Assembly: GCF_958979055.1 (NCBI RefSeq)
Contig: NC_084898.1
Coordinates: 4,563,001 to 4,627,000, forward strand
DNA: 64,000 nucleotides
Direction: 5' to 3'
Source of the DNA: Alnus glutinosa
Lineage: Eukaryota > Streptophyta > Magnoliopsida > Fagales > Betulaceae
Shown here piece after piece: positions 47,160 through 59,762 of this stretch. A program made the position numbers and the translations under genes. A model generated the notes under the pieces. The model was given only the letters and a program-made list of their open reading frames with translations. It was not told the DNA's origin and did not search any database. Every line of letters begins with the position of its first letter. Within the stretch, counting starts at the first letter, position 1.

Positions 47160-48690
47160 AGCTAATTATAATTATGTGCATGCAAATAGAACAGAGAAAT
47201 ATATATATATATAGAGAGAGGTGGAGATCGATCATGGAGGTTGGTGATGATGCTTTGAAGGTTGTTTAGGTGGTTTTAATACAGCAGTGGGGGGCGTAGG
47301 ACACAGATTAAGAAGGTTTTTCACATAGCTAAGATTTCATAGCAGCCAAGCAGGTAGAGATCGATGGCTATCATTGCTGTACGTAAATTAATATAGGAGA
47401 GTAGTTACAAATATTGGCTCCCGTGAAAAATGCATGGGTTTCTGTCTTCGGAGGGAATGCCTATGTGTGCACCAGTACCTGTCATGAATATTAGAGTTTT
47501 TTATTTTATTTTTTATTTTTAAATATTATTAGCTGTTAAATATTGTATTTTACACGTGATTTATATTCTATAGGAATGTGTTACGTACCTGAGTAATTCT
47601 AAATGTTATATAACTGTCTATTAAATGTCTATGAAAAAATGAGGTGACTTTTAAAATTATCATTTGATCAATGACACGCTCAATTGGAGATTTTAAAAAC
47701 TACTTTATTTTTTTATGGACACTTATATGATATTTATAATTACTCGTGCTACATACGGATCAGAATTCCCTGTTAGGAGGGAATGCATATATATATATGC
47801 ACAAGCATCAATTAATTTCTTAAGAGAAGCTTCATTTATTTATCTTTAATTGATTTTCACTTTTTTTTTTTGAAAAAAAAATTATTTATAAGAATTTAAA
47901 AGTCAATTTCTCTTAATTTAGTGTATCGAACTTTTATATTTTTGCACGGAGTGATGTCAAATTTCCAAAATGCCCTGATTTTTTCTTTAAAAAAAAATGG
48001 ATGGGTTGTGACCCATGATGGGTTTGGTGACGGGTCCCCTTTTTATGTTTTTAATTTGTTTTTTTTTTTAAAAAAATTATTTGTAAGTAAGGGTAAATTT
48101 GGATTTTTGTAAATTTTGAGGGTTATAAAGGTCATTTTACCTCTTCTACCGTCTGATATAACTCCAAACTCTAAATAAAGGGGGACATTACAAAAATGTA
48201 AAAGTTGAATACATTAAATTGAAATAAATTGAACTTTGGGGATGATACAAAAGAGGTGACAATTCATGGGTAAGTGAAATTTCCTCAATTTCTTATAAAT
48301 TAGTTATACAAATCAGTTTTTAAAAATGACGTGTATTTTTTAAGCTATTAAAAAAGTATGTGAAAAACACAAATTATTAAAAAAAAATGTGTTTTTTACA
48401 TGCTGAGGACACGTCACTTTTAGATCATGATGGTGAGAGTTTTTTTTATTTTTTATTTTTTTATTTTTTTATTTATATATATATATATATATTATGATAT
48501 GTTAAATATTGTATTTTACACGTGATTTATATTCTATATGATACTTCGAAGGATTAATGGAATTCCCTGTAATTAGGCTATTTGAATTTCAATAAAATTC
48601 GAAAAGCTAATATTCCTAGTCCAACTGGGATTATGAAATATATATTAATATTATATTTAGTCCCAATACAACCAGGATTCGAATTTTGGC
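47160..48690. other. Intergenic DNA between pectate lyase and F-box fragment
   Basis: Contains a MITE (47591-47745), a direct repeat pair (47534-47572 and 48500-48538), poly(T) and (TA)n tracts. The stretch 47930-48290 has the style of retroelement-derived DNA but no motif. Immediately upstream of the pectate lyase ATG is a TA/GA-rich leader. Confidence 0.5.
47591..47745. mobile_element. MITE, TIR gagtaatt
   Basis: GAGTAATTCTAAATGTTATATAA at the left and, reverse-complemented, GAGTAATTATAAATATCATATAA at the right. About 155 bp, non-coding, same family style as 36493-36660 and 6350-6512. Confidence 0.65.
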
Positions 48691-48694
48691 GTCC

Positions 48695-48702
48695 TATAAA
48701 TA
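48695..48702 (+). promoter_or_regulatory. TATA box of the F-box fragment
   Basis: TATAAATA in the context gtcctataaatagg, 44 bp before the ATG at 48746. Placement fits a core promoter with a very short 5' UTR. Inference from sequence only. Confidence 0.5.
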
Positions 48703-48745
48703 GGATTATTCATATATAATTGCTTCTGTATACGTACGTGCAGCA

Positions 48746-49046
48746 ATGGCTCCAATGTCGTCGTCGTCGTCTTTTTATCTCCCGGAAGAACTGGTAGAGC
48801 TCATCTTTAGGCAGCAAACACATGTTACCGTTGCTGATATTTACCGCTACCGTGACGTCTGTCGTTCATGGCGGTCGGTCGTCGACAAGCTGTTGGCGTC
48901 GTCACCTCCATATTATACGCCTAGTAGTTGTCCACGAAAAGTCGAAAACCGAAAAAGAAGAATTGCACGTACAAGCCATACGCCGCGGCCTCTTCAGTAT
49001 TGTCACCGGCGCCGTTGTTGAAATTCCTGAGCTCAAGAACACATGA
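48746..49046 (+). pseudogene. Truncated, frameshifted F-box gene
   Basis: The first frame from ATG 48746 gives an F-box: LPEELVELIFRQ, then DIYRYRDVCRSWRSVVDKLL (residues about 11-53), which would bind SKP1 in an SCF ubiquitin ligase. After about residue 63 the frame ends in arginine-rich nonsense and a stop at 49019-49021. In another frame, from about 48930 to 49046, the sequence reads EKEELHVQAIRRGLFSIVTG followed by AVVEIPEL, which resembles the region after the F-box in DUF295-type proteins. This implies a frameshift near 48920-48940. The usual 300 or more residues of C-terminal domain are absent. It could still be expressed as a short F-box-only peptide. Confidence 0.7.
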
Positions 49047-49833
49047 TGGGTAGACCTATATAGCTTGTTGCCTACGCTACGGATTGTTCACTTTCTTTTT
49101 TCTTTTTCTTTTCTTTTTTGTTTGTAAGATTGTTCCACAAGTCAGAGCTAAACGACGCTTTCAATTCAATAATAACATGCTCAAAGCACTGTTTTTATTT
49201 TTTTCCCCCCCTTTTTCTTTTCTTTCTTGCTTTCTTTCTTTCTTTCTTTCTTGCTTTCTTTTCTTTCTTTTCTTTTCTAACTTGGTGATAGCTGCAATTT
49301 AAATTCTTTTAGGAAGCCTTTTATAGTTTTCATAGATTTTAACCAAATTTCATTGAAATTTACATTCCTAAAGTTCCCAAAAAAAAAAAAATCATTAACA
49401 TAATATACGACAGATTACACAGTATGTAATGGAAAAATTTGAATGATCCACTTGGTTCGTTGCCATCCTCACCGACGGTCTGGACATCGACGGGTCCGAA
49501 TTTGTTTCCATTGCCAGTCTTGTTAGTAAGCTGCAGTAGTTCACTAGATTAAAAATAGGAAAACGCTTGGGGTACTACAACCTCCTTACAAACTCATGTA
49601 ACACTATCTTAAATGTAAAAAAATAAAATTAAGCAACAAAATTTGACAGGCAAATTTAATTGTTTAGCAGCACATGGCCACTTGTATTAGCAACACTCAT
49701 AAAAATACGATAATGAGAAATACACTTTTTGTAACATGGTAGGGATTCATTAAAAATGTTGTTAGTACAACATTCAGAAATAATGCCATTATGTAAATGA
49801 ATAACAAGCCACTTACAGCAATTTGGAGACATC
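49047..49833. other. Gap between F-box fragment and RuvX-like gene
   Basis: Contains a long T/C-rich tract (about 49090-49280). A GC-richer patch at 49450-49540 reads WFVAILTDGLDIDGSEFVS on the plus strand, possibly a further gene remnant, but it cannot be assigned. The right part is probably 3' UTR of the next gene. Confidence 0.4.
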
Positions 49834-51849
49834 TTATTCTGCCGCTTCCAACTTCATCTTCCTGTTAGCATAATCTAGGTATCCCTGCATGCCAACATAT
49901 AAGTAGATGTCACCATGCACTACATTCTAAATGGCTATTCTGAAAATAGCAAATCAATCATTGTGTAAATACTCTCAAATATCTTCTATGTAAGACTTCA
50001 AATATCCTAAAAATTCAGAATGCTGAAAGTTCTATAAGCAAGATATGAAAAGTTTTCAAACATGAAACATTTCAGTCACCTGTTGGCTGCATTACAATAT
50101 ATATAGACTGTCAATACGTAAATCTCTAATCCTACCAGGGAAAATCTTGAATGAAAAATTGTAAATCTCTACTCCTACAAGAGATGATACTTATTGACAA
50201 TTTTATATCTAACAGCATACTGATGAGTCCATTGTGCTTTACATTTAGGAACTGAAGCGAGCCCATAGTGTTTTACATCGACGACTTGTCTCTTAAATAT
50301 GTCAAACACACTTGACCATTTGATTTTGGTGGAGCATATGAGAAGAATGAGAGCATTACCTGGAGTATTCCAACAGCAGCAAACTTGTCAATTATCGTCT
50401 TTGCTTGAACTGGATGCAAGTTCAAAGGCTTCAACATTAATTCCACATTCTGCAAACAGTAACATGAACTTCAGGACTCTGACGATAAGCCAGAAGAATA
50501 TGAATAACAAAATGTGCAGTGAGATCCAGAATCTATGAATCATAATAATTTTCCAATTTTGGTTGGCAGTCCGTTAACGTATCCTGGGCAAAGGCTGGGT
50601 TTCCAATAACTTCTCAAATAATTCTTAATTCAATTCAACTAAGCCTTAATCACAGTCAAATTGGAGCCGGCTTATGAATTCTCGTCAACTAATCCAGGAT
50701 AGCCAAATGTATTATTTTCTGTCATTCTATCCTATCTAAAACTAAGCTCTTTGTGATCTCCATTATTAACATATCCTTCTTAGATAATGTTGGTAGTTCA
50801 GGTACCATACTGAAAAGTGATATTTTCAACATTTTGACAAGGAAAATTAGAAAGCTCATATAGCTATATGCACCAACCTTTGATGTAAAGCGCTCGTCCC
50901 AATAGGTGTAGTTCAAACCTTCAAGTTTCTTCGTTTTACAGAGATCATCAATGAAAAGCTTCACTTGCACAGCCTAATCAAAGTAGAAAAATAAATGCAA
51001 TCAGGGAAAGAACAAGAATCTATGTCGATGACTCAATAAAAACTCACATCTGGAGAGCTTCGCTGTCTGTCGAAAGGGCAGCCAACAACAAAGCCCACAA
51101 GAGAGAGTTCAGAGATCTGTGTATGAACAGAAGAAACAGTTATGACTGTTGACTCTGGACTGAAGAAAATCTCAAAAGTTCAAAATCATGCAACATAAAC
51201 ACCCAATTACCAGGATAGAGAACTTTTTTACGGTAAAAGAAAGCCTCTTGATAGTTCATCAAACAGACAATACCATTTGTGATGACATAATAATAGGATT
51301 GACACGTTATTCCACAACAGTAACATGACTGTTCAGTTCTTTTGATCATACCATCCTCTTTTATGATTTAAGATGACACTGTCTGACAATCATTTCCATT
51401 TAAACTCTTACCCTGAATTTACAAGAATGGAAAAAAAAAATACAATTTTTAAAACGAAAACCAACAGAAAGTACTCACCAGACTTTGAAAGTCACTGGCC
51501 ATGAGACCAATGTTTGATTTCTTCCTTAGCAGAACACTGCATCACCAAAGATAATTAACCCACATTTATGCCATAGAAAAAAAACATAATACTTCAATGG
51601 AAAACGGATGCCTGAAAAAGCTTCAATTTTTAATGGCCTTTAAAATGCTTACTCAAGCACAGTTTCATGGTATAATCATCACTGCAAGAAAATATCATAC
51701 CTCAGAGGAGAGGCAATTTGATTGTGAGGGTCTGAAACAGCTAGCCCCACATACTTGTCGCCCACATCCAAACCAAGCAAACGACCCCGTTCTACCGCAT
51801 TCGACTTAAGCAAGTCATGGAACAAGGTCCAGGGCTTCACGTACCTCAT
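49834..51849 (-). CDS. RuvX/YqgF-type RNase H-fold nuclease (170 aa)
   Basis: Six exons on the minus strand: 51849-51701, 51536-51479, 51116-51048, 50973-50878, 50449-50360, 49884-49834, giving 170 aa. YqgF/RuvX proteins are RNase H-fold nucleases, in bacteria implicated in pre-16S rRNA 5' processing; plants have nuclear-encoded homologues of uncertain role. Seen: GRLLGLDVGDKYVGLAVSDP with the first metal-binding Asp (D28), LVGFVVGCPF, NYTYWDERFTS with the acidic DER motif (E119), and DKFAAVGILQGYLDYAN with the last Asp (D145). Every exon joins in frame. Start chosen at MRYVKPW, which matches the usual plant N-terminus; an in-frame ATG eight codons upstream (51873) is possible. No clear transit peptide is visible in either form. 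Confidence 0.9.
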
Positions 51850-53180
51850 CGTACCAATCAGACCATTCAACAAACACCCTATTCGCCACTCTGTGAAGTT
51901 ACTCTTACGCAGATTAACAACGCAAAAGGGAATAACATGGGCTCTTGCGCCGTCGCTGTGGTGGTGGTGGTGGAACCGTGACGTGGTGGTTCGTTACCCA
52001 GTCGATCGTGGAGAAGCTTTGGGCGTGAGCTGCTGGTTTGTGCAGATTGAACGTGAAATCAGGGCCGCTGAACGTCTATTTGAAGAAGACAACGGCTGTT
52101 TGGCTACAGGCTTGGCCAATTCAGGTGTGCTTTCTGTCCTGCCTATTCCAGTGTGAGGATACACTTATTCCTGTTCCGGGCTTGTGTTATTCTTGTTTTG
52201 TTTTTAGAGCTGAAACTGTTTAGCTGTGGGGTTAAGACAGAAAATCATCCTGCTAAAGGTAACCACCACCTTTCAAGATCTTACTCCAACAACTTATCTA
52301 AATTTATTATCTATTTTATTAAAATAATAAATTTTAGAATATTTTATTCATTCTAATTAAAAACTCATCTCTACCCCCCCCAAAAAAAAAAAAAAAAAAA
52401 AACCCACCAAATAAAACTCTCTATCTATAGTAGCATAATCAAAAGATTTAAAAAGCATGAGTCATTTTTTAGGATTTAAGAAGCTATGAGCCAAATATCA
52501 CTCTAAACTGAAAAATTTTACAAAAAAAAAATTTGTATTTGTTAGATGAAATAAACTTAGCAGTACATTGGTTTTATATACAGGAGATGAACCCCTCATT
52601 TTTCCCTTATAGTATATTGTATTTTTTTACTATTACTTTTTTCAAACATTTTTTTTCCCATACGGACATTTTTCTTACAGTCATTTTATAATGGTTGTTT
52701 GGTTAAAACGGTCATTTTTTAACGCAATAATTTTTTTAACGGTCATTTTTCTAACCGTCATTAAAGTTCACTACTATTCTGCACCATGCTATAGAAAGAA
52801 TTACAATCCTTGAATTGTTTATAAAATTGGAAAAAACTGTAAATGTGAATACGAGTTTTTTTTTTTTTTTTTTTTTTTTTGTTGAAGAAGTAAAAAATAA
52901 CTACTAAGTAATTATAATCACAAGCAACAATGAAGAAAAAAAAAAAAAAAAGAGAGAGAGAATGAGAGAGGCAAAGGCCCAAAAGAAATATTAAAAAAAA
53001 GACGAAAGTGTTAGACTTTTTTTTTTTATAGATAATGGGATGAAAGACTTTTTTATGATTTGCTTAGATATTCTAGCTAAAAGTGAGAGATACATAATCC
53101 ATTGGGAATGCTCTTAATAAATATATTACATTCACAATCATCGTATATATAGTCAATTCGTGCCATTTTTCCTTCACAAT
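51850..53180. other. RuvX 5' flank and AT-rich intergenic DNA
   Basis: Near the gene a GC-richer stretch (51900-52080) probably holds promoter and 5' UTR, including a ggtggtggtggtgg tract. Beyond are homopolymer runs (A-run near 52382, T-run near 52857, A-run near 52935). No gene supported. Confidence 0.5.
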
Positions 53181-53400
53181 AAGGTTTGTGCATCATGTGG
53201 GACATATGGTACAATTTTGGTGCCAAATAAGGTATAATAGCCAGACACCTTCTAGTCGCTCGATTGGGTCGATACCTTGGCTGGAATAAGGTTTACACAT
53301 CATGTGGGAGTCGTGGGACATATTGTACAATTTTGGTGCCAAGTAAGTTATAATAGTCAGACACCCTCCAGTCGCTCAATTGGATCGATACCTTAGGTGG
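53181..53400. repeat. Two tandem copies of a unit of about 107-113 bp
   Basis: Units begin aaggttt(g/a) at 53181 and 53288 and share catcatgtggga, acaattttggtgcca and cagtcgctc-like blocks, ending cgatacctt(g)g. Moderately diverged local duplication. Confidence 0.8.
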
Positions 53401-56189
53401 CAAGCAACTAGTGATGACACAAGTATGACCCCACCCTATGTAGTCGCGGTACTCAATGTAGCTCTCGAATCCAAGGTAGTTAAACATTTAACTCACAATA
53501 GGCTACAAAGTCAAGTTCGTAAAAATAATATTCACATGCCCCAATTTCTTCACTTCTTTTTCCTATGGCGGCATGCCATCGAGGTCAGTATAAATTTCCG
53601 GTTATGAGAACATTATTAATTTCATGGATAAACACATTAATTAGAAATGCAATTTAAAAAAATCATTTCTCAAAATATTAGGGCTCATGATATATGCTCA
53701 GGAGAAATTATTTGAACATCCTATAGAGATTAAAAAGGGGATCGTGGATTATCTTCAAAGCTTGTTGCATGTTGCTCCACTTTGCAATCTGGTCAATGTT
53801 AAAGTACGTCTAGTTAGGTTGCACCCACTTGACCAAAGCCAAGAATTTTTATGAACTCCAGTTTCCTAGTGAGTGTTGTTGGGCAATGGAGGAAGATTAT
53901 GGTACCCTAAAATATGGCACATAACAAATTTAAATTTTGGGTAAGAAATGGATCTTATACCTATTTCTGGTTTGATAACTAGGGAATAACATTCTCTCTA
54001 CTCCAAGTGAAATGCAGATAAACCATTTTATGGTCCAGATTATATTTTACAGTATCTAACAGTGTATATGTTGCATAGTAATGCATACATTTCCACATCA
54101 TTTAAATTTAATTTAATTTTTTAAAATGATTTGGCATCAAGCACACCATTAGATGCTATGCAATCTAATATGAACCATGAAATAGTTCCTCTATTTCTAA
54201 TGTGACGATGTAGACATAACATATACATCGTTAAATGTTGTGAATCTAATTTAGACCAAGAAATGGTTCCTCTCCATTTCAGGAGATGATCATATTTTGA
54301 CAAGTAGCACCAATTTGAGCATCTTGCAGACCAATTTGGAGAGATGTACTTATGACTTAGGCTAGGATGAAATGCCACAGTCTAAGTCACTACTTTTAAG
54401 TATCAAGTGGAATTGGAATCCTCAAGCTTGATTAGTGTAAATCACCTTAAGTCCCACTAATATCCTGATAAAACTAGGCCTGCCTATGTCTCAACTGGGC
54501 TTGATGAAACGCTGCAGTTTTCCATCGTATAGGCCCTTCCTGTCATTGGTTATTTGGTTCTCAAGGAACAAGTGTTACATGTAAAGTAGCCACTCTTATC
54601 GCCCCCTCTAGCATTTTTTTGATTGAAAAATAAAATTAGTGGAATTGGCCATTTGTTTAATGTAGGGGGTGGATGGTGAGCAAAGATGCTACTCCTACAG
54701 ATTTCAGGCTTAAATCTTATGAAAGATAAGAAGGCCACTTGCAGTAGATGGATGTCCCTAAGGGCAAATTTTCTGTTTAGAATGCTTGAGACAGCATTCA
54801 GTCTATGCTTTACGGGTAAAATGGCATTGAATAGTTTGACATAGAAATGTTCATAGATTGAATACCCAAAGATAAGTTGCAAGCTTACCCAGGATATACA
54901 TTATACCCTTAGTGGACAAGAGGAAGAAATTTAGGGTTACCTCTTCTTTTATCCTTCCTCTAAAAGCATTTTGTGTTCACTCTATGATAAGTGTAATCTC
55001 CCTTGGGCGTAGAGACTGGGAGAAGATAGTGGGTTGGATGTGTCAAAATTACAAGGATTAGTCATAAGAGCTATTTTAAGAATGTATTGTTCTCCATGAT
55101 ATCAGATATTGGATCCAAGTTAGATGGTATACCCTTTATGATCTTCCACCTTCACATCAGAATAGATGGCTTCATAGGTCATGGGATATATCAACCGGTT
55201 GCATATCGCATCATTTCATGTTCCGGATTGTGTTGCATCTAACAGTGAATATGGTGTCACCTTACTTAAAAATTTTAAATGACGTGATTATATACTCACC
55301 ATGTAGCAACATATACCACATTAGATTTATAAATGGTTCATTTCCATTTCACTTGAAATGAAGAGGATCCTATTCCTTTCAAGAAAGTCTTGAGCAAGCA
55401 TTAATTTCAAAGAGATTGCATTCCACAAAAGGTCTTTAGAAAGCAATGCTTACAACTACTCTCGACTTATGCAGGCCCCTCTCCCACATGAAACACTAGT
55501 TGATGAGAAGCTGCAATCCCATGGATGAGCAATGCATACGAAATTCCTTTGGCAATACTTTTAGGTAGCTTCTTGTTTTTGACCCAAAAAACCAAAAAAC
55601 AAAAGCATTAACAAACAATTCAAAATACAAAACACTCAAACTATTTTAACTTTTATATCACATCACAACCAAAACGCAAAAAACACCGTCTAAAAAGTTG
55701 TCAAACCAACCCAATTCGTGGAACCAAGTCATGATGAATTCCAATGCAGCAGAAAGTGTATTAGTCACATGACAGCTTAATCTTTCACTCGACAGTTCAA
55801 CTAAGAGAGTATGCAACAGTTGTAAATGCTTTTTAGAGGGCGACCCTCTTCCAAAACTTATGGAGAACTTACTCTCCATAGATAACTTGTTTCAACCACC
55901 TTTTTCACCTGAAAATTTGAAGGGCCATAGAGACGAGCAAAAAGAATGCTAAAGCTGTTATATGGTGTGAATGAAAACCAAAGACCATCATACTAGTTAG
56001 TTGCAAGTCCAAACCAAAAGGTTGAGGCTGCAGAAAACCAACAATTTCCACCAAGGCCAACTCTTGCATTGGTGCCTTGGCTAGGATTGGTTTCTCTTGC
56101 TGATCACTTACTATAGTAATATTCTGAGTGAAGAAAGGAGCTTCAGCTGATGCCAGAGGTTAAACATCACAGGACATTCATTACCCCCA

Positions 56190-56222
<33 letters not shown>

Positions 56223-56475
56223 AGATAGCAGCAACATCGATCATACATCTTTTCAGCTTACCAACCAACCATATCAGAGGAAAAAGGAATACTAGAAAAG
56301 GTGGCATAATTTAATTTTCAAACTGTAGGATCTCAAAATTTTCACGCGCAGATGAGCGCGTATAAATAAGAAAGTACCCTCACTATTCCGTAAGGGGCTG
56401 AAAACAGATAATTGAGCTAAAATCATAAGAATCAATTGAATAAATTAAATAATTGATACCTATCTATTTCCATTT
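53401..56475. other. Intergenic DNA, no gene supported
   Basis: Mostly unique-looking sequence with scattered stops in all frames. ORFs near 54550-54882 and 55658-55879 lack recognised motifs. A (GA)n microsatellite lies at 56190-56217. The stretch next to 56475 is expected to hold the 3' UTR of the demethylase gene. Some parts may be decayed retroelement DNA. Confidence 0.5.
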
Positions 56476-57534
56476 TTATTGTTGTGTATGGAAAAATGGA
56501 GAGAGACTAGTAACCTCAGCACGTTTTTTAGCTGCTCTTCTGAAAGGCTTCCGATTTCGCCACCTTAACCGTTCAATCCCAACGCCCGAACTATTATTAT
56601 GATCTGTAATTGGCAGGATCTTTTCCCTTAGACTAGACTCAGCTTTTATTGTTTTCTTTATCAACCTCATGTGTTTAGGAGGAGTTTCAGGCTCTGCCAA
56701 TCTGGCACAGATTGATCTGTCAAAGCATTAAGAATGAAGTAGTTACTAAAAATAGGAGAGAACGTGCAAATATTAAAAATGATATTATGCTTCCAATAGA
56801 TGATAGAAGTAATAAACAAATCATTCATATTTTTTGCAAAAACCACCTGGCAAGATTTTATCACCACCAGCTCTTTCATCACAATTTTAATCATTTAAAG
56901 AAAAATTCTATCATTTGATAAGATGTGCTTTAAATGCTCCTTTGGAACGCATTAATATTCCATAAAAGCCATGTCAAACAGCATTATCAGCTCTGTATAT
57001 TGACTAATTTACATTCCCAACCCCAAAATAAGGTCTCAACCATACAGCAAAAATAAAAGATATGCTGATGTAATTACAATTTTCACAAAAGGAATTTTAT
57101 CTTATATAACTTACCGATCATGACCCACTGATGGTGTTGTAGATAAGTCTTCTGTTTGAGGATTACATGCAGGACAGATGTAGACCTTTGGTGAGGATAG
57201 CAATTTAATGCAATCAAAATGGTACCATTCATCACATTGATCACAAGCAATCATTGCTCTCTGATCATACGGCTTTCGACAAATGCAATAAAGTATACTT
57301 CGAGTTCTTAGTAACTGCAACCACCAAACGGTAGCTGATCAATGAAATGCCAAGAAAAATATCTCTTAAGCTTAATTTCCTTCTCTACGTAACACAGAAA
57401 CAATAATCTTTACCTTAATTTCCTTCTGAACGTAAACAGGCAAACTTTCACCTTCCATAATAAGTTCAAAAACTTTATCTAAGCTGACAGCCCCAGAATC
57501 TGCTGCAACCTGTACATAAAACAGAAGAGCCAAT

Positions 57535-57603
<69 letters not shown>

Positions 57604-59507
57604 CAGCAATTTCTAGACCTTCTTGGCATGTTCTGCCCATAGCAAGGCAAGGCGCTTCGCTTCTGTCAGTCTTTTCCTGTAGTAATCTTCAGGTGGAATG
57701 TTCATAGCCAGACCCTGCCACACATTATTGACCGAGTTTATCATCTATGACACATTAATGCAACTTATCTGTGAAACATTAATGCAAAAGATTTGCATTT
57801 TTGAGGACTAAATTTTAAACCAAGAACTGTATATATGCATATATGTGAATAATCAAGGAGGTATTCCTCACATGCTGCATCTTCTTGACAAAGCTCGTGT
57901 TTGAGGAATATACATTTGTGTACTAACACTACAGGTTCATTTTTGTTCTTTCAAATTAGTTCATCTGTCACCAATGTTTGAATCAACTAGTGTTTTGTCC
58001 TTCCTTTAGGAGTAACTGATATTGAAGTGAACTCTTGAATTATGAGAAGGGCCAATACAGAACAGAAATTTTATAGTAATGTGTCCCTTGTGGGACGGAA
58101 GGGAAAGAATTGGTTGATTAAGTAGCTACTACTATTTGTCCCCAGAGAAGCCAAAATAAAAAGGCAGCCCTTTCAATGAAGTATATACTAAGAATGTTAA
58201 CCATATTTCATTTTCACAGGAATATTCTCTTACAACAAATTCTCTTTAACAAACTGAAAGCTCAATAATAAGTAATACCAAAGCAAACCAATAACATCTT
58301 GTCGTAATAGCTTGAGCATATGCACAATGGATGCTGAAGCATTACTGAGAGCTATATAAGAACTATTACAAAAAGGATTTGCTTGAATTGACTGCCTATA
58401 CCAACTACCTGTAGGCTCAAACTGAATCTGTGCCATTCTATGAATGGTAGAAAGTAGTCTTCACTAACACAAATCAATTATATTACTCCAGCCCTAGCCA
58501 AGTCTCCTACTCCCTCGTTCTATAAGTTTTTATTTCTTCATCCTTTCCTTTATATACAAGAACTTGTCCCTCCATAGAACCAGAGACGCAAGGCAGAAGC
58601 CAGTAGATATTCAACACTTCAATAAATTTGAAGAGAGAACATAGGCATTAAATCATTCCGCATACTTGTGGAATTGATTTACCATGTCTTTCTCATTCCT
58701 TTTTAATTAGTACTTCTCAAGCTGAAGAAATTTTAGTTTAGAATAATCAATGGACACTCTTGGAATATGCTATCCTCATGTCAACTACCCACTTTGATAA
58801 ATACCACTCATGTGAAAACTCTAGAGAATTCTTTTTTTTTTTTTTTATAGGTAAGCAAAGCAGTTTATAAAAAGCGTACAGGCGCCCCTAAGCATACCGA
58901 AAAAAAAAAAAGAAAAAGGAAAATCTCCCACAAAACCCAAAAACAAGTGGAAACCCAAATACCCTATAACATAACCAACCCACAAAACCTAGAGACCACT
59001 ACATCACATCAAGGGCCTTTTTGCTAGAACCAAAACCCCTGGCATCATAATTAATCGAGCAATCTAAATTCTTCCCCTCACGACTCCCTTTGAACTTAGA
59101 AGTAGAGACTGAAGCCTCTACAACAAATAACCCATCTTAAGAATGTAGAATATTCCTAAAAGCCAAGTATTAGTGGTCGATAAAACATACCTCTTTTAAA
59201 TGCTGCTGAATCTGTTGGATTGTGGGCTTTTGTAAACCCTCTAATAATGTATTGACTTTGAATCTCCACGAGTATCTTGCAAATGCCAGATCAAGGTTGC
59301 AATTACCTTGATGATCATACAGACCTGCCACTTCAATGGCCTGTGTAACAAAACCACTTCAAATGAGTAAGAATATATATTGCGGTTTTCTCTCAGAAAA
59401 TATCAGAGAATCAGAATTGCAGCTATGTTGCATTTTATGCTAACCAACATCTCTTGCAAAACAAAAATTAAAATCAATTATGCACTGAGGAAATATATCA
59501 AATCAGC

Positions 59508-59542
<35 letters not shown>

Positions 59543-59762
59543 GGAGTACAATACTACAACCAAATGCATCTACAGCTTAATATATCAACAGAAAATGGTG
59601 CAAGTCTCAACAAGTACCTTAATAGCAGTAGTTAGCTTTTCAGAGACAATGCTGAGATCTTTATCAAAATAAGCTAAAGCAAAATCAAGAATTTCCGTCA
59701 AACAAGTTCTGCATGCCAAAGCTTGATCCACAAGTTGTTTCAATGCATCTCTTTCCTCAATC
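56476..59762 (-). CDS. JMJ17: Histone H3K4 demethylase of the KDM5/JMJ17 type, C-terminal exons only (partial)
   Basis: Six in-frame exons on the minus strand: 59762-59618, 59340-59191, 57714-57619, 57509-57414, 57314-57115 and 56716-56476, ending SPFFHTQQ and TAA. The family removes methyl groups from H3K4 with a JmjC domain, which must lie upstream beyond 64000. Seen: PLU-1-like helical region (ALKQLVDQALACRTCLTEIL; NLDLAFARYSWRFKVNTLL; YYRKRLTEAKRLALLWAEH) and a C-terminal PHD finger YCICRKPYDQRAMIACDQC, then WYHFDCIKL and YICPAC with the C4-H-C3 pattern. A basic tail RWRNRKPFRRAAKKR follows. Exon 59762 starts in mid-codon, so at least one more exon precedes it. Introns hold a 32-base G run, a GA microsatellite and a LINE tail. 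The name rests on domain order and the distinctive PHD-tail sequence. Confidence 0.88.
57535..57600. repeat. (GA)n microsatellite in the demethylase intron
   Basis: About 65 bp of GA repeats with one GG interruption, between exons 57509 and 57619. On the transcript strand this is a (CT)n tract near a splice acceptor for the 57509 exon. Confidence 0.9.
58831..59150 (-). mobile_element. 5'-truncated LINE 3' end in the demethylase intron
   Basis: A T-run at 58831-58846 (poly(A) on the minus strand) is followed by ataggtaagcaaagcagttt and ggcgcccctaagcatacc, the same 3' terminal style as the LINE copies at 60340-61600. Flanks tagagaattc and tagaatattc may be an imperfect target duplication. Confidence 0.6.
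59510..59541 (+). repeat. 32-base poly(G) run in the demethylase intron
   Basis: Uninterrupted guanines from 59510 to 59541 on the plus strand, inside the intron between exons 59618 and 59340. The transcript carries the complementary C-run. Long G-runs are rare in plant genomes and are prone to length error in assembly. Confidence 0.85.

Noticed and set aside
46324..47235. ORFs on both strands over the pectate lyase exon 1
   Set aside because: Antisense or out-of-frame shadows of the 815-bp exon; no independent motif.
51755..52156. 133-aa plus-strand ORF overlapping RuvX exon 1
   Set aside because: Antisense to a well supported exon in its first part, low complexity after that, no known motif.
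53700..55500. Possible decayed retroelement coding region
   Set aside because: Read in all frames by eye without finding RT, integrase or gag motifs; left as unassigned.
58230..58436. 68-aa minus-strand ORF in the demethylase intron
   Set aside because: No in-frame splice signals and it interrupts a well aligned exon series; probably intron sequence.
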